This document shows positions 41,274 to 54,000 of a DNA stretch of 64,000 nt, one piece after another; within the stretch, counting starts at the first letter, position 1, and the number at the start of each line of letters is the position of its first letter. Both the position numbers and the translations under genes were made by a program. The stretch is from Nemertoderma westbladi (lineage: Eukaryota; Xenacoelomorpha; Nemertodermatida; Nemertodermatidae). Location of the stretch: assembly GCA_032718475.1 (NCBI GenBank), contig JAUCBJ010008428.1, forward strand, positions 1-64,000, given 5' to 3'. Under the pieces are notes generated by a model. That model did not search any database, had not been told where the DNA came from, and worked only from the letters and a program-made list of their open reading frames with translations.

Positions 41274-44200
41274 CTACTGATCCCCAATAGTTCCGTACTC
41301 CTCCCCAATAGTTCCGTACTCCTCCCCAATAATTCCGTACTCCTCCCCAATAGTTCCGTAGGCTACTGATCCCCAATAGTTCCGTACTCCTCCCCAATAG
41401 TTCCGTACTCCTCCCCAATAGTTCCGTAGGCTACTGATCCCCAATAGTTCCGTACTCCTCCCCAATAGTTCCGTAGGCTACTGATCCCCAATAGTTCTGT
41501 ACTCCTCCCCAATAGTTCCGTACTCCTCCCCAACAGTTCCGTACTCCTCCCCAATAGTTCCGTAGGCTACTGATCCCCAATAGTTCCGTACTCCTCCCCA
41601 ATAGTTCCGTACTCCTCCCCAATAGTTCCGTACTCCTCCCCAATAGTTCCGTACTCCTCCCCAATAGTTCCGTACTCCTCCCCAATAGTTCCGTAGGCTA
41701 CTGATCCCCAATAGTTCCGTACTCCTCCCCAGTTCCGTACTCCTCCCCAATAGTTCCTTACTCCTCCCCAATAGTTCCGTAGGCTACTGATCCCTAATAG
41801 TTCCGTACTCCTCCCCAATAGTTCCGTACTCCTCCCCCATAGTTCCGTACTCCTCCCAAATAGTTCCGTAGGCTACTGATCCCCAATAGTTCCGTACTCC
41901 TCCCCAATAGTTCCGTAGGCTACTGAACTCCAATAGTTCCGTACTCCTCCCTTATAGTTCCGTAGGCTACTGATCCACAATAGTTCCGTACTCCTCCCCA
42001 ATAGTTCCGTACTCCTCCCCAATAGTTCCGTAGGCTACTGATCCCCAATAGTTCCGTACTCTGCCCCAATAGTTCCGCAGGCTACTGATCCCCAATAGTT
42101 CCCTACTCCTCCCGAATAGTTCCGTAGGCTACTGATCCCCAATAGTTCCGTACTCCTCCCCAATAGTTCCGTAGGCTACTGATCCCCAATAGTTCCGTAC
42201 TCCTCCCCAATAGTTCCGTAGGCTACTGATCCCCAATAGTTCCGTTCTCCTCCCCAATAGTTCCGTACTCCTCCCCAATAGTTCCGTACTCCTCCCCAAT
42301 AGTTCCGTACTCCTCCCCAATAGTTCCGTAGGCTACTGATCCCCAATATTTCCGTACTACTCCCCAATAGTTCCGTAGGCTACTGATCCCCAATAGTTCA
42401 GAACTCCTCCCCAATAGTTCCGTAGTTTACTGATCCCCAATAGTTCCGTACTCCTCCCCACTCCCCAATAGTTCCGTACTCCTCCCCAATAGTTCAGTAC
42501 TCCTCCCCAATAGTTCCGAACTCCTCCCCAATAGTTCCGTACTCCTCCCTAATAGTTCCGTACTCCTCCCCAATAGTTCCGTACTCCTCCCCAATAGTTC
42601 CGTAGGCTACTGATCCCCAATAGTTCCGTACTCCTCCCCAATAGTTCCGTGGGCTACAGATCCCCAATAGTTCCGTACTCCTCCCCAATAGTTCCGTACT
42701 CCTCCCCAATAGTTCCGTACTCCTCCCCAATAGTTGCGTACTCCTCCCCAATAGTTCCGTACTCCTCCCCAATAGTTCCGTAATCCTCCCCAATAGTTCC
42801 GTACTCCTCCCCAATAGTTCCGTAGGCTACTGATCCCCAATAGTTCCGTACTCCTCCCCAATAGTTCCGTATGCTACTGATCCCCAATAGTTCTGTACTC
42901 CTCCCCAATAGTTACGTACTCCTCCCCAATAGTTCCTTACTCCTCCCCAATAGTTCCGTAGGCTACTGATCCCCAATAGTTCCGTACTCCTCCCCAATAG
43001 TTCCGTAGGATACTGATCCCCAATAGTTCCGTACTCCTCCCCAATAGTTCCGTAGGCTACTGATCCCCAATAGTTCCGTACTCCTCCCCAATAGTTCCGT
43101 ACTCCTCCCCAATAGATCAGTACTCCTCCCCAATAGTTCCGAACTCCTCCCCAATAGTTCCGTACTCCTCCCTAATAGTTCCGTACTCCTCCCCAATAGT
43201 TCCGTACTCCTCCCCAATAGTTCCGTAGGCTACTGATCCCCAATAGTTCCGTACTCCTCCCCAATAGTTCCGTGGGCTACAGATCCCCAATAGTTCCGTA
43301 CTCCTCCCCAATAGTTCCGTACTCCTCCCCAATAGTTCCGTACTCCTCCCCAATAGTTGCGTACTCCTCCCCAATAGTTCCGTACTCCTCCCCAATAGTT
43401 CCGTAATCCTCCCCAATAGTTCCGTACTCCTCCCCAATAGTTCCGTAGGCTACTGATCCCCAATAGTTCCGTACTCCTCCCCAATAGTTCCGTAGGCTAC
43501 TGATCCCCAATAGTTCTGTACTCCTCCCCAATAGTTACGTACTCCTCCCCAATAGTTCCTTACTCCTCCCCAATAGTTCCGTAGGCTACTGATCCCCAAT
43601 AGTTCCGTACTCCTCCCCAATAGTTCCGTAGGCTACTGATCCCCAATAGTTCCGTACTCCTCCCTAATAGTTCCGTACTCCTCCCCAATAGTTCCGGAGG
43701 CTGCTACTGATCCCCAATAGTTCCGTACTCCTTCCCAATGGTTCCATAGGCTACTGATCCCCAATAGTTCCGTACTCCTCCCCAATAGTTCCGTACTCCT
43801 CCCCAATAATTCCGTACTCCTCCCCAATAGTTCCGTAGGCTACTGATCCCCAATAGTTCCGTACTCCTCCCCAATAGTTCCGTACTCCTCCCCAATAGTT
43901 CCGTACTCCTCCCCAATATTTCCTTACTCCTCCCCAATAGTTCCGTAGGCTACTGATCCCTAATAGTTCCGTACTCCTCCCCAATAGTTCCGTACTCCTC
44001 CCCAATAGTTCCGTACTCCTCCCAAATAGTTCCGTAGGCTACTGATCCCCAATAGTTCCGTACTCCTACCCAATAGTTCCGTAGGCTACTGAACTCCAAT
44101 AGTTCCGTACTCCTCCCCAATAGTTCCGTACTCCTCCCCAATAGTTCCGTAGGCTACAGATCCCCAATAGTTCCGTACTCCTCCCCAATAGTTCCGTACT

Positions 44201-47200
44201 CCTCCCCAATAGTTCCGTACTCCTCCCCAATAGTTCCGTAGGCTACTGATCCCCAATAGTTCCGTACTCTGCCCCAATAGTTCCGCAGGCTACTGATCCC
44301 CAATAGTTCCGTACTCCTCCCCAATAGTTCCGTAGGCTACTGATCCCCAATAGTTCCGTACTCCTCCCCAATAGTTCCGTAGGCTACTGATCCCCAATAG
44401 TTCCGTACTCCTCCCCAATAGTTCCGTACTCCTCCCCAATAGTTCCGTACTCCTCCCCAATAGTTCCGTAGGCTACTGATCCCCAATAGTTCCGTACTCC
44501 TCCCCAATAGTCCCGTAGGCTACTGATCCCCAATAGTGCCGTACTACTCCCCAATAGTTCCGTACTCCTCCCCAGTTCCGTAGGCTACTGATCCCCAATA
44601 GTTCCGTACTCCTCCCCAATAGTTCCGTAGGCTACTGATCCCCAATAGTTCCGTACTCCTCCCCAATAGTTCCGTAGGCTACTGATCCCCAATAGTTCCG
44701 TACTCTGCCCCAATAGTTCCGCAGGCTACTGATCCCCAATAGTTCCGTACTCCTCCCCAATAGTTCCGTAGGCTACTGATCCCCAATAGTTCCGTACTCC
44801 TCCCCAATAGTTCCGTAGGCTACTGATCCCCAATAGTTCCGTACTCCTCCCCAATAGTTCCGTACTCCTCCCCAATAGTTCCGTACTCCTCCCCAATAGT
44901 TCCGTAGGCTACTGATCCCCAATAGTTCCGTACTCCTCCCCAATAGTCCCGTAGGCTACTGATCCCCAATAGTGCCGTACTAGTCCCCAATAGTTCCGTA
45001 CTCCTCCCCAGTTCCGTAGGCTACTGATCCCCAATAGTTCCGTACTCCTCCCCAATAGTTCCGTAGGCTACTGATCCCCGAAAGTTCCGTACTCCTCCCC
45101 AATAGTTCCGTACTCCTCCCCAATAGTTCCGTTGGCTACTGATCCCCAATAGTTCCGTACTCCTCCCCAATAGTTCCGTAGGCTACTGATCCCCAATAGT
45201 TCCATACTCCTCCCCAATAGTTCCGTAGGCTACTGAACCCCAATAGTTCCGTACTCCTCCCCAATAGTTCCGTAGGCTACTGATCCCCAATAGTTCCGTA
45301 CTCCTCCCCAATAGTTCCGTACTTCTCCCCAATAGTTCCGTACTCCTCCCAAATAGTTCCGTAGGCTACTGATCCCCAATAGTTCCGTACTCCTCCCCAA
45401 TAGTTCCGTACTCCTCCCCAATAGTTCCGTAATCCTCCCCAATAGTTCCGTACTCCTCCCCAATAGTTCCGTAGGCTACTGATCCCCAATAGTTCCGTAC
45501 TCGTCCCCAATAGTTCCGTAGGCTACTGATCCCCAATAGTTCCGTACTCCTCCCCAATAGTTCCGTAGTCCTCCCCAATAGTTCCGTACTCCTCCCCAAT
45601 AGTTCCGTACTCCTCCCCAATAGTTCCGTACTCCTCCCCAATAGTTCCGTACTCCTCCCCAATAGTTCCGAACTCCTCCCCAATAGTTCCGTAGGATACT
45701 GATCCCCAATAGTTCCGTACTCCTCCCCAATAGTTCCGTACTCCTCCCCAATAGTTCCGTACTCCTCCCCAATAGTTCCGTAGGCTACTGATCCCCAATA
45801 GTTCCGTACTCCTCCCCAATAGTTCCGTACTCCTCCCCAATAGTTCCGTACTCATCCCCAATAGTTCCGTACTCCTCCCCAATAGTTCCGTAATCCTCCA
45901 CAATAGTTCCGTAGGCTACTGATCCCCAATAGTTCCGTACACCTCCCCAATAGTTCCGTGGGCTACTGATCCCCAATAGTTCCGTACTCGTCCCCAATAG
46001 TTCCGTAGGCTACTGATCCCCAATAGTTCCGTACTCCTCCCCAATAGTTCCGTAGTCCTCCCCAATAGTTCCGTACTCCTCCCCAATAGTTCCGTACTCC
46101 TCCCCAATAGTTCCGTACTCCTCCCCAATAGTTCCGTACTCCTCCCCAATAGTTCCGAACTCCTCCCCAATAGTTCCGTAGGATACTGATCCCCAATAGT
46201 TCCGTACTCCTCCCCAATAGTTCCGTACTCCTCCCCAATAGTTCCGTACTCCTCCCCAATAGTTCCGTAGGCTACTGATCCCCAATAGTTCCGTACTCCT
46301 CCCCAATAGTTCCGTACTCCTCCCCAATAGTTCCGTACTCATCCCCAATAGTTCCGTACTCCTCCCCAATAGTTCCGTAATCCTCCACAATAGTTCCGTA
46401 GGCTACTGATCCCCAATAGTTCCGTACACCTCCCCAATAGTTCCGTGGGCTACTGATCCCCAATAGTTCCGTACTCCTCCCCAATAGTTCCGTACTCCTC
46501 CCCAATAGTTCCGTACTCCTCCCCAATAGTTCCGTAGGCTACTGATCCCCAATAGTTCCGTACTCCTCCCCAATAGTTCCGTACTCCACCACAATAGTTC
46601 CGTAGGCTACTGATCCCCAATAGTTCCGTACTCCTCCCCAATAGTTCCGTACTCCTCCCAATAGTTCCTTACTCCTCCCCAATAGTTCCGTAGGCTACTG
46701 ATCCCTAATAGTTCCGTACTCCTCCCCAATAGTTCCGTACTCCTCCCCAATAGTTCCGTACTCCTCCCAAATAGTTCCGTAGGCTACTGATCCCCAATAG
46801 TTCCGTACTCCTCCCCAATAGTTCTGTAGGCTACTGAACTCCAATAGTTCCGTACTCCTCCCCAATAGTTCCGTAGGCTACTGATCCCCAATAGTTCCGT
46901 ACTCCTCCCCAATAGTTCCGTACTCCTCCCCAATAGTTCCATAGGCTACTGATCCCCAATAGTTCCGTACTCTGCCCCAATAGTTCCGCAGGCTACTGAT
47001 CCCCAATAGTTCCGTACTCCTCCCCAATAGTTCCGTAGGCTACTGATCCCCAATAGTTCCGTATTCCTCCCCAATAGTTCCGTAGGCTACTGATCCCCAA
47101 TAGTTCCGTACTCCTCCCCAATATTTCCGTACTCCTCCCCAATAGTTCCGTAGGCTACTGATCCCCAATAGTTCCGTACTCCTCCCCAATAGTTCCGTAG

Positions 47201-50200
47201 GCTACTGATCCCCAATAGTTCCGTTCTCCTCCCCAATAGTTCCGTACTCCTCCCCAATAGTTCCGTACTCCTCCCCAATATTTCCGTACTACTCCCCAAT
47301 AGTTCCGTAGGCTACTGATCCCCAATAGTTCAGTACTCCTCCCCAATAGTTCCGTAGGCTACTGATCCCCAATAGTTCCGTACTCCTCCCCAATAGTTCC
47401 GTACTCCTCCCCAATAGTTCCGTAGGCTACCCCAATAGTTCCGTACTCCTCCCCAATAGTTCCGTAGGCTACTGATCCCCAATAGTTCCGTACTCCTCCC
47501 CAATAGTTCCGTACTCCTCCCCAATAGTTCCGTACTCCTCCCCAATAGTTCCGAACTCCTCCCCAATAGTTCCGTACTCCTCCCTAATAGTTCCGTACTC
47601 CTCCCCAATGGTTCCGTACTCCTCCCCAATAGTTCCGTAGGCTACTGATACCCAATAGTTCTGTACTCCTCCCCAATAGTTCCGTGGGCTACAGATCCCC
47701 AATAGTTCGGTACTCCTCCCCAATAGTTCCGTACTCCTCCCCAATAGTTCCGTACTCCTCCCCAATAGTTGCGTACTCCTCCCCAATAGTTCCGTACTAC
47801 TCCCCAATAGTTCCGTAATCCTCCCCAGTAGTTCCGTACTCCTCCCCAATAGTTCCGTAGGCTACTGATCCCCAATAGTTCCGTACTCCTCCCCAATAGT
47901 TCCGTAGGCTACTGATCCCCAATAGTTCTGTACTCCTCTCCAATAGTTACGTACTCCTCCCCAATAGTTCCTTACTCCTCCCCAATAGTTCCGTAGGCTA
48001 CTGATCCCCAATAGTTCCGTACTCCTCCCCAATAGTTCCGTACTCCTCCCCAATAGTTCCGGAGGCTGCTACTGATCCCCAATAGTTCCGTACTCCTTCC
48101 CAATGGTTCCATAGGCAACTGATCCCCAATAGTTCCGTACTCCTCCCCAATAGTTCCGTACTCCTCCCCAATAATTCCGTACTCCTCCCCAATAGTTCCG
48201 TAGGCTACTGATCCCCAATAGTTCCGTACTCCTCCCCAATAGTTCCGTACTCCTCCCCAATAGTTCCGTAGGCTACTGATCCCCAATAGTTCCGTACTCC
48301 TCCCCAATAGTTCCGTACTCCTCCCCAATAGTTCCGTACTCCTCCCCAATAGTTCCTTACTCCTCCCCAATAGTTCCGTAGGCTACTGATCCCTAATAGT
48401 TCCGTACTCCTCCCCAATAGTTCCGTACTCCTCCCCAATAGTTCCGTACTTCTCCCAAATAGTTCCGTAGGCTACTGATCCCCAATAGTTCCGTACTCCT
48501 CCCCAATAGTTCCGTAGGTTACTGAACTCCAATAGTTCCGTACTCCTCCCCAATAGTTCCGTAGGCTACTGATCCCCAATAGTTCCGTACTCCTCCCCAA
48601 TAGTTCCGTACGCCTCCCCAATAGTTCCGTAGGCTACTGATCCCCAATAGTTCCGTACTCTGCCCCAATAGTTCCGCAGGCTACTGATCCCCAATAGTTC
48701 CGTACTCCTCCCCAATAGTTCCGTAGGCTACTGATCCCCAATAGTTCCGTACTCCTCCCCAATAGTTCCGTAGGCTACTGATCCCCAATAGTTCCGTACT
48801 CCTCCCCAATAGTTCCGTACTCCTCCCCAATAGTTCCGTACTCCTCCCCAATAGTTCCGTACTCCTCCCCAATAGTTCCGTAGGCTACTGATCCCCAATA
48901 GTTCCGTACTCCTCCCCAATAGTTCCGTAGGCTACTGATCCCCAATAGTGCCGTACTCCTCCCCAATAGTTCCGTACTCCTCCCCAATAGTTCCGTACTC
49001 CTCCCCAGTTCCGTAGGCTACTGATCCCCAATAGTTCCGTACTCCTCCCCAATAGTTCCGTAGGCTACTGATCCCCAATAGTTCCGTACTCCTCCCCGAT
49101 AGTTCCGTACTCCTCCCCAATAGTTCCGTACTCCTCCCCAATAGTTCCGTTGGCTACTGATCCCCAATAGTTCCGTACTCCTCCCCAATAGTTCCGTAGG
49201 CTACTGATCCCCAATAGTTCCGTACCCCTCCCCGATAGTTCCGTACTCCTCCCCAATAGTTCCGTACTCCTCCCCAATAGTTCCGTAGGCTACTGATCCC
49301 CAATAGTTTCCGTACTCCTCCCCAATAGTTCCGTAGGCTACTGAACCCCAATAGTTCCGTACTCCTCCCCAATAGTTCCGTAGGCTACTGATCCCCAATA
49401 GTTCCGTACTCCTCCCCAATAGTTCCGTACTCTTCCCCAATAGTTCCGTACTCCTCCCAAATAGTTCCGTAGGCTACTGATCCCCAATAGTTCCTTACTC
49501 CTCCCCAATAGTTACGTAGGCTACTGAACTCCAATAGTTCCGTACTCCTCCCCAATAGTTCCGTAGGCTACTGATCCCCAATAGTTCCGTACTCCTCCCC
49601 AATAGTTCCGTAGGCTACTGATCCCCAATAGTTCCGTACTCTGCCCCAATAGTTCCACAGGCTACTGATCCCCAATAGTTCCGTACTCCTCCCCAATAGT
49701 TCCGTAGGCTACTGATCCCCAATAGTTCCGTACTCCCCCCCAATAGTTCCGTAGGCTACAGATCCCCAATAGTTCCGTACTCCTCCCCAATAGTTCCGTA
49801 CTCCTCCCCAATAGTTCCGTACTCCTCCCCAATAGTTCCGTAGGCTACTGATCCCCAATAGTTCCGTACACCTCCCCAATAGTTCCGTAGGCTACTGAAC
49901 CCCAATAGTGCCGTACTCCTCCCCAATAGTTCCGTACTCCTTCCCAATAGTTCCGTACTCCTCCCCAATAGTTCCGTACTCCTCCCCAGTTCCGTAGGCT
50001 ACTGATCCCCAATAGTTCCGTACTCCTCCCCAATAGTTCCGTACTCCTCCCCAATAGTTCCTTACTCCTCCCCAATAGTTCCGTAGGCTACTGATCCCCA
50101 ATAGTTCCGTACTCTGCCCCAATAGTTCCGTAGGCTACTGATCCCCAATAGTTCCGTACTCCTCCCCAATAGTTCCGTACTCCTCCCCAATAGTTCCGTA

Positions 50201-51099
50201 CTCCTCCCCAATAGTTCCGTAGGCTACTGATCCCCAATAGTTCCGTACTCTGCCCCAATAGTTCCGTACTCCTCCCCAATAGTTCCGTACTCCTCCCCAA
50301 TAGTTCCGTAGGCTACTGATCCCCAATAGTTCCGTACTCTGCCCCAATAGTTCCGTAGGCTACTGATCCCCAATAGTTCCGTACTCCTCCCCAATAGTTC
50401 CGTAGGCTACTGATCCCCAATAGTGCCGTACTCCTCCCCAATAGTTCCGTACTCCTCCCCAATAGTTCCGTACTCCTCCCCAATAGTTCCGTACTCCTCC
50501 CCAGTTCCGTAGGCTACTGATCCCCAATAGTTCCGTACTCCTCCCCAATAGTTCCGTAGGCTACTGATCCCCAATAGTTCCGTACTCCTCCCCAATAGTT
50601 CCGTACTCCTCCCCAATAGTTCCGTACTCCTCCCCAATAGTTCCGTACTCCTCCCCATTAGTTCCGTTGGCTACTGATCCCCAATAGTTCCGTACTCCTC
50701 CCCAATAGTTCCGTAGGCTACTGATCCCCAATAGTTCCATACTCCTCCCCAATAGTTCCGTACTCCTCCCCAATAGTTCCTTACTCCTCCCCAATAGTTC
50801 CGTAGGCTACTGATCCCTAATAGTTCCGTACTCCTCCCCAATAGTTCCGTACTCCTCCCCAATAGTTCCGTACTCCTCCCCAATAGTTCCGTAGGCTACT
50901 GATCCCCAATAGTTCCGTACTCCTCCCCAATAGTTCCGTAGGCTACTGATCCCCAATAGTTCTGTACTCCTCCCCAATAGTTACGTACTCCTCCCCAATA
51001 GTTCCTTACTCCTCCCCAATAGTTCCGTAGGCTACTGATCCCCAATAGTTCCGTACTCCTCCCCAATAGTTCCGTACTCCTTCCCAATGGTTCCATAGG
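41274..51099 (+). repeat. 9.8-kb higher-order block, copy 2
   Basis: Second copy, immediately adjacent to the first. The same irregular junctions recur, for example GGCTGCTACT at 43,699 and 48,064 and the truncated L spacer near 47,426. Only scattered base differences separate the copies by eye, such as a CCCCTTATAG to CCCAATAT type change and an extra 89-110-bp unit group near 50,088-50,300 that copy 1 lacks. Such similarity implies a recent tandem duplication, or an assembly duplication. Raw reads spanning 41.3 kb would decide. Confidence 0.87.
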
Positions 51100-54000
51100 C
51101 TACTGATCCCCAATAGTTCCGTACTCCTCCCCAATAGTTCCGTACTCCTCCCCAATAATTCCGTACTCCTCCCCAATAGTTCCGTAGGCTACTGATCCCC
51201 AATAGTTCCGTACTCCTCCCCAATAGTTCCGTACTCCTCCCCAATAGTTCCGTAGGCTACTGATCCCCAATAGTTCCGTACTCCTCCCCAATAGTACCGT
51301 ACTCCTCCCCAATAGTTCCGTACTCCTCCCCAATAGTTCCTTACTCCTCCCCAATAGTTCCGTAGGCTACTGATCCCTAATAGTTCCGTACTCCTCCCCA
51401 ATAGTTCCGTACTCCTCCCCAATAGTTCCGTACTCCTCCCAAATAGTTCTGTAGGCTACTGATCCCCAATAGTTCCGTACTCCTCCCCAATAGTTCCGTA
51501 GGCTACTGAACTCCAATAGTTCCGTACTCCTCCCCAATAGTTCCGTAGGCTACTGATCCCCAATAGTTCCGTACTCCTCCCCAATAGTTCCGTACTCCTC
51601 CCCAATAGTTCCGTAGGCTACTGATCCCCAATAGTTCCGTACTCTGCCCCAATAGTTCCGCAGGCTACTGATCCCCAATAGTTCCGTACTCCTCCCCAAT
51701 AGTTCCGTAGGCTACTGATCCCCAATAGTTCCGTACTCCTCCCCAATAGTTCCGTAGGCTACTGATCCCCAATAGTTCCGTACTCCTCCCCAATAGTTCC
51801 GTACGCCTCCCCAATAGTTCCGTACTCCTCCCCAATAGTTCCGTACTCCTCCCCAATAGTTCCGTAGACTACTGATCCCCAATAGTTCCGTACTCCTCCC
51901 CAATAGTTCCGTAGGCTACTGATCCCCAATAGTGCCGTACTCCTCCCCAATAGTTCCGTACTCCTCCCCAATAGTTCCGTACTCCTCCCCAGTTCCGTAG
52001 GCTACTGATCCCCAATAGTTCCGTACTCCTCCCCAATAGTTCCGTAGGCTATTGATCCCCAATAGTTCCGTACTCCTCCCCGATAGTTCCGTACTCCTCC
52101 CCAATAGTTCCGTACTCCTCCCCAATAGTTCCGTTGGCTACTGATCCCCAATAGTTCCGTACTCCTCCCCAATAGTTCCGTAGGCTACTGATCCCCAATA
52201 GTTCCGTACTCCTCCCCAATAGTTCCGTAGGCTACTGAACCCCAATAGTTCCGTACTCCTCCCCAATAGTTCCGTAGGCTACTGATCCCCAATAGTTCCG
52301 TACTCCTCCCCAATAGTTCCGTACTCCTCCCCAATAGTTCCGTACTCCTCCCAAATAGTTCCGTAGGCTACTGATCCCCAATAGTTCCGTACTCCTCCCC
52401 AATAGTTCCGTAGGCTACTGAACTCCAATAGTTCCGTACTCCTCCCCAATAGTTCCGTAGGCTACTGATCCCCAATAGTTCCGTACTCCTCCCCAATAGT
52501 TCCGTACTCCTCCCCAATAGTTCCGTAGGCTACTGATCCCCAATAGTTCCGTACTCTGCCCCAATAGTTCCACATGCTACTGATCCCCAATAGTTCCGTA
52601 CTCCTCCCCAATAGTTCCGTAGGCTACTGATCCCCAATAGTTCCGTACTCCTCCCCAATAGTTCTGTAGGCTACTGATCCCCAATAGTTCCGTACTCCTC
52701 CCCAATAGTTCCGTACTCCTCCCCAATAGTTCCGTACTCCTCCCCAATAGTTCCGTACTCCTCCCCAATAGTTCCGTAGGCTACTGATCCCCAATAGTTC
52801 CGTACTCCTCCCCAATAGTTCCGTAGGCTACTGAACCCCAATAGTTCCGTACTCCTCCCCAATAGTTCCGTAGGCTACTGATCCCCAATAGTTCCGTACT
52901 CCTCCCCAATAGTTCCGTAGGTTACTGAACTCCAATAGTTCCGTACTCCTCCCCAATAGTTCCGTAGGCTACTGAACCCCAATAGTGCCGTACTCCTCCC
53001 CAATAGTTCCGTACTCCTCCCCAATAGTTCCGTACTCCTCCCCAATAGTTCCGTACTCCTCCCCAATAGTTCCGTACTCCTCCCCAATAGTTCCGTACTC
53101 CTCCCCAATAGTTCCGTAGGCTACTGATCCCCAATAGTTCCGTACTCTGCCCCAATAGTTCCACAGGCTACTCCTCCCCAATAGTTCCGTACTCCTCCCC
53201 AATAGTTCCGTAGGCTACTTATCCTCAATAGTTCCGTACTCTGCCCCAATAGTTCCGTAGGCTACTGATCCCCAATAGTGCCGTACTCCTCCCCAATAGT
53301 TCCTTACTCCTCCCCAATAGTTCCGTAGGCTACTGATCCCTAATAGTTCCGTACTCCTCCCCAATAGTTCCGTACTCCTCCCCAATAGTTCCGTACTCCT
53401 CCCAAATAGTTCCGTAGGCTACTGATCCCCAATAGTTCCGTACTCCTCCCCAATAGTTCCGTAGGCTACTGAACTCCAATAGTTCCGTACTCCTCCCCAA
53501 TAGTTCCGTAGGCTACTGATCCCCAATAGTTCCGTACTCCTCCCCAATAGTTCCGTACTCCTCCCCAATAGTTCCGTAGGCTACTGATCCCCAATAGTTC
53601 CGTACTCTGCCCCAATAGTTCCGCAGGCTACTGATCCCCAATAGTTCCGTACTCCTCCCCAATAGTTCCGTAGGCTACTGATCCCCAATAGTTCCGTACT
53701 CCTCCCCAATAGTTCCGTAGGCTACTGATCCCCAATAGTGCCGTACTCCTCCCCAATAGTTCCGTACTTTTTCCCAATAGTTCCGTACTCCTCCCCAATA
53801 GTTCCGTACTCCTCCCCAGTTCCGTAGGCTACTGATCCCCAATAGTTCCGTACTCCTCCCCAATAGTTCCGTAGGCTACTGATCCCCAATAGTTCCGTAC
53901 TCCTCCCCGATAGTTCCGTAGTCCTCCCCAATAGTTCCGTACTCCTCCCCAATAGTTCCGTTGGCTACTGATCCCCAATAGTTCCGTACTCCTCCCCAAT

